From JAYZAP01 sp964645285 (GTDB lineage Bacteria; Pseudomonadota; Alphaproteobacteria; JAAXGF01): 7,386 nucleotides of DNA. A program made the translations under genes and the position numbers. Below, one piece after another: positions 5,708 to 7,386 of the stretch. The first letter of the stretch is position 1. Each line of letters begins with the position of its first letter. The stretch covers positions 1 through 7,386 of the forward strand of contig CAZYDR010000148.1 of the NCBI GenBank assembly GCA_964645285.1. Direction: 5' to 3'. A model generated the notes under the pieces. It saw nothing but the letters and a program-made list of their open reading frames with translations, did not search any database and had not been told where the DNA came from.

Positions 5708-7024
5708 TTGTCTGACGCAGTCATCTTCGCCTTCATCTACCTCGGGGCGCTCGTCCTGCTCGGCGGCACCGGATTCCCGGTCGCGGTCGTGATCTTCGTC
5801 ATCACCTTGACGAGCGTACTGTGGTTCTTCGGTCCGGCAATGATCGGGCCGATAGCAGATCTCGCCTGGTCCAGCATGAACAACTACATCCTGATCGCGA
5901 TGCCGCTGTTCATCCTTATGGGCGAGCTCATGCTGCGTTCGGGCGTGACCGAGAAGATGTACACGACCCTGTCGATGTGGATGACCCGGCTTCCAGGGCG
6001 ACTGCTGCACACGAACATCGTCGCGTGTGCACTGTTTGCGGCATCAACCGGATCCAGTGTCGCCACGGCGGCCACCATCGGCACCGTCTCGATGCCCGCG
6101 TTGTCGTCCCGCGGCTACGACAAGAAGCTCGCATTCGGCTCGATCGCCGCTGGCGGTACCCTCGGGATCCTCATCCCGCCGTCGCTCAATCTCATTATCT
6201 ATGGGGTGATGACCGACACCTCCATTGGCAAACTGTTCATCGCGGGTGTCGTTCCGGGTCTTCTGCTCGCCGGCTTGTTCATGGCAATCATCACAGTCCA
6301 TGCGCTACTGCGCCCGCACGTCGCACCGTTCAACGCGGACGACGTTCTGCCGATCCGCCGCAGGATCAGCGCGCTGCCCGCGACCATCCCCCCGCTGATC
6401 GTGATTTTCGGTGTCATCGGCAGTATCTATGCTGGCTTCGCCACCCCGACCGAGGCAGCTGCGGTCGGGGTGCTGGTGGCCCTGGCGCTCGCGGCCGGCT
6501 ACCGGCGCCTCTCGGTGCCGATGCTGAACGACACCTTCCGGTCGACCATTCGCACCACCGGCATGGTGATGCTGATCATCGTGGCGGCGTTCCTGATGAA
6601 TTTTGTGGTGGCCTTGCTCGGTATCCCGCAGACCATTGCGGAGTGGGTGCGCTCACTCGACGTCACACCGACGGGGGTTCTGTTTATCCTGCTGCTCATC
6701 TACATGCTCCTCGGCTGTTTCCTCGAGGGCTTGTCGATGATGATCACGACGGTCCCCATCGTCGCGCCGCTGGTGATCAGCCTCGGGGTCGACCCGGTGT
6801 GGTTCGGCATCTTCATTGTGCTGGTGACCGAGCTGGCACTGATCACCCCGCCGGTGGGCATCAATCTCTATGTGGTCCAGGGGATCCGGACCGATGGGGG
6901 CAGCATCAGCGACGTCATTGTGGGCACCATCCCGTTTGCGTTCACCGTTCTTTTGTTTACCGTGCTGATGATCTATCTCCCGCAGATCGCGCTGTGGCTT
7001 CCGGAGCAAATGATGGGTCAATAG
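5708..7024 (+). CDS. TRAP transporter large permease, DctM type
   Basis: A 438-residue inner-membrane protein, full length for DctM, with about a dozen hydrophobic segments. It forms the sodium-driven transport channel of the system. Family landmarks appear in order: MPLFILMGELMLRSGV (65-80), ASTGSSVATAATIGTVSMP (112-130), the re-entrant SIAAGGTLGILIPPS block (145-159), YAGFATPTEAAAVGV (241-255), LGCFLEGLSMM (335-345) and ITPPVGINLYVVQGI (379-393). The paired serine/glycine-rich hairpin and the PPVG segment belong to the two inverted halves that build the sodium and substrate sites. The start is TTG at 5708, with no strong Shine-Dalgarno, so translation probably depends on coupling to the small permease that ends 16 bases upstream. 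No in-frame ATG gives a better family alignment. No further gene of the operon follows. Confidence 0.95.
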   Translation: MSDAVIFAFIYLGALVLLGGTGFPVAVVIFVITLTSVLWFFGPAMIGPIADLAWSSMNNYILIAMPLFILMGELMLRSGVTEKMYTTLSMWMTRLPGRLLHTNIVACALFAASTGSSVATAATIGTVSMPALSSRGYDKKLAFGSIAAGGTLGILIPPSLNLIIYGVMTDTSIGKLFIAGVVPGLLLAGLFMAIITVHALLRPHVAPFNADDVLPIRRRISALPATIPPLIVIFGVIGSIYAGFATPTEAAAVGVLVALALAAGYRRLSVPMLNDTFRSTIRTTGMVMLIIVAAFLMNFVVALLGIPQTIAEWVRSLDVTPTGVLFILLLIYMLLGCFLEGLSMMITTVPIVAPLVISLGVDPVWFGIFIVLVTELALITPPVGINLYVVQGIRTDGGSISDVIVGTIPFAFTVLLFTVLMIYLPQIALWLPEQMMGQ

Positions 7025-7299
7025 GGTTGGTCCCTGCCCGTGAGTTGAGGGGGCATCTGCTGCAGCCCCCAGTACCTGGGCTGATGATGCCGCTCGATGG
7101 CCCGAGGACCTGAACTGTGCGATATTTGACGCGAACCCCGAACGTCTCTTCAGGGTCTGGGTCCTGCCTCTTGCGGTGCAACATCGACCGGCTCCAATGT
7201 GCCAACACTGGACATACGCGCTCACTCCCAATACCTGAGGCTAAAGCTCGAAAGCGGCTAGTCACGCGCCAGCGCTTTCTCCCGACTCACGAGTGAGCG
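7025..7299. other. Non-coding or relic DNA downstream of the TRAP operon
   Basis: Apart from the hairpin, I see no gene here. The reading frames are short and have no recognisable motif on either strand. A minus-strand stretch of about 7110-7230 reads as ordinary protein-like sequence but has no start signal and no family I recognise. Third-position G/C bias weakens and base composition drops compared with the operon. The segment connects to the recombinase fragment at the right edge and may be the decayed front of that gene or of another mobile element. Confidence 0.4.
7049..7070 (+). terminator. Weak hairpin after the TRAP operon, possible terminator
   Basis: GGGGGC (7049-7054) and GCCCCC (7065-7070) can pair perfectly around a 10-base loop, 24 bases after the large permease stop. 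No T run follows, so it does not meet the usual form of an intrinsic terminator. It may still pause transcription or protect the 3' end of the message. Confidence 0.3.
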
Positions 7300-7386
7300 A
7301 TGGTGTGCGTCATTTGGATCAGGTCAGCATTTGTCGGGGCCCTGACTATTCGAGACCTGTTAGGTCACAGCAGTGTCACCATGACG
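7300..7386 (+). pseudogene. Fragment of a tyrosine recombinase (phage-type integrase), C-terminal region, cut by window edge
   Basis: The last 45 bases read LTIRDLLGHSSVTMT, the highly conserved block of the catalytic domain of tyrosine recombinases. It contains the second active-site His of the R-H-R-H/W-Y set and comes a few residues before the nucleophilic Tyr, which would lie beyond the window. Just upstream an Arg-His pair is readable in another frame (CGT CAT at 7308-7313), where the family has its RHTFAS motif. A frameshift and some loss of sequence appear to separate the two blocks. In the frame of the GHSS motif, a TGA at 7294-7296 limits the open frame to an ATG at 7300, far too late for a working enzyme. 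It is therefore probably an inactive remnant, although the missing right side prevents a final verdict. Confidence 0.6.

Noticed and set aside
5821..7113. 430-codon open frame in a second frame over the large permease
   Set aside because: It is a shadow frame caused by GC-rich codon use. It is rich in Arg, His and Asp without motifs, while the overlapping frame is a full-length DctM protein.
1..7386. CRISPR array, structural RNA, toxin-antitoxin pair or phage defence system
   Set aside because: Apart from the 21-bp tandem duplication I found no spaced repeats, no RNA-gene signatures and no small paired genes. The only defence-related gene is the truncated Mrr fragment.

Overview
This is a GC-rich bacterial window, most likely from a Gram-negative proteobacterium: it carries a complete tripartite TRAP transporter with a periplasmic solute receptor, and its codons favour G/C at third positions. 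The exact taxon cannot be read from the sequence. The first ~350 bases are visibly AT-richer than the rest. Both edges carry broken genes typical of accessory DNA.

Layout. (1) Bases 1-357 are the C-terminal end of an Mrr_N-type winged-helix domain and the linker into an Mrr-family restriction endonuclease. The homology stops abruptly where the catalytic domain should begin. (2) It is followed directly by the degraded C-terminal end of a MaoC-like dehydratase in another frame, interrupted by two TAG codons. (3) On the minus strand, 588-2123 and 2239-3717 encode two different amidohydrolases of the ATZ/TRZ (cytosine/guanine/8-oxoguanine deaminase) group, transcribed in the same direction. (4) A ~340-base divergent control region contains a plausible promoter and a perfect 21-bp tandem duplication that looks like a double operator. 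(5) On the plus strand, 4060-7024 holds a complete TRAP operon: DctP-type receptor, DctQ-type small permease and DctM-type large permease. (6) The tail, 7025-7386, is mostly non-coding debris. It ends in a fragment of a tyrosine recombinase with the LLGHSSVTMT motif.

How the genes may work together (inference): the TRAP system imports a small anionic or zwitterionic compound, probably a heterocycle or cyclic amide. One or both cytoplasmic amidohydrolases then deaminate or hydrolyse it. The divergent arrangement suggests shared control through the repeat region, but no regulator gene is present. The most unusual point is that the 8-oxoguanine-deaminase-like enzyme keeps its metal ligands but has Pro where the family has the catalytic Glu of the HxxE motif. 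That suggests altered chemistry, loss of deaminase activity or a sequence error. The cassette lies between a truncated restriction gene and an integrase fragment, consistent with insertion into a mosaic, mobile part of the genome. The gene families are all known. The specific combination and its substrate are what may be undescribed.
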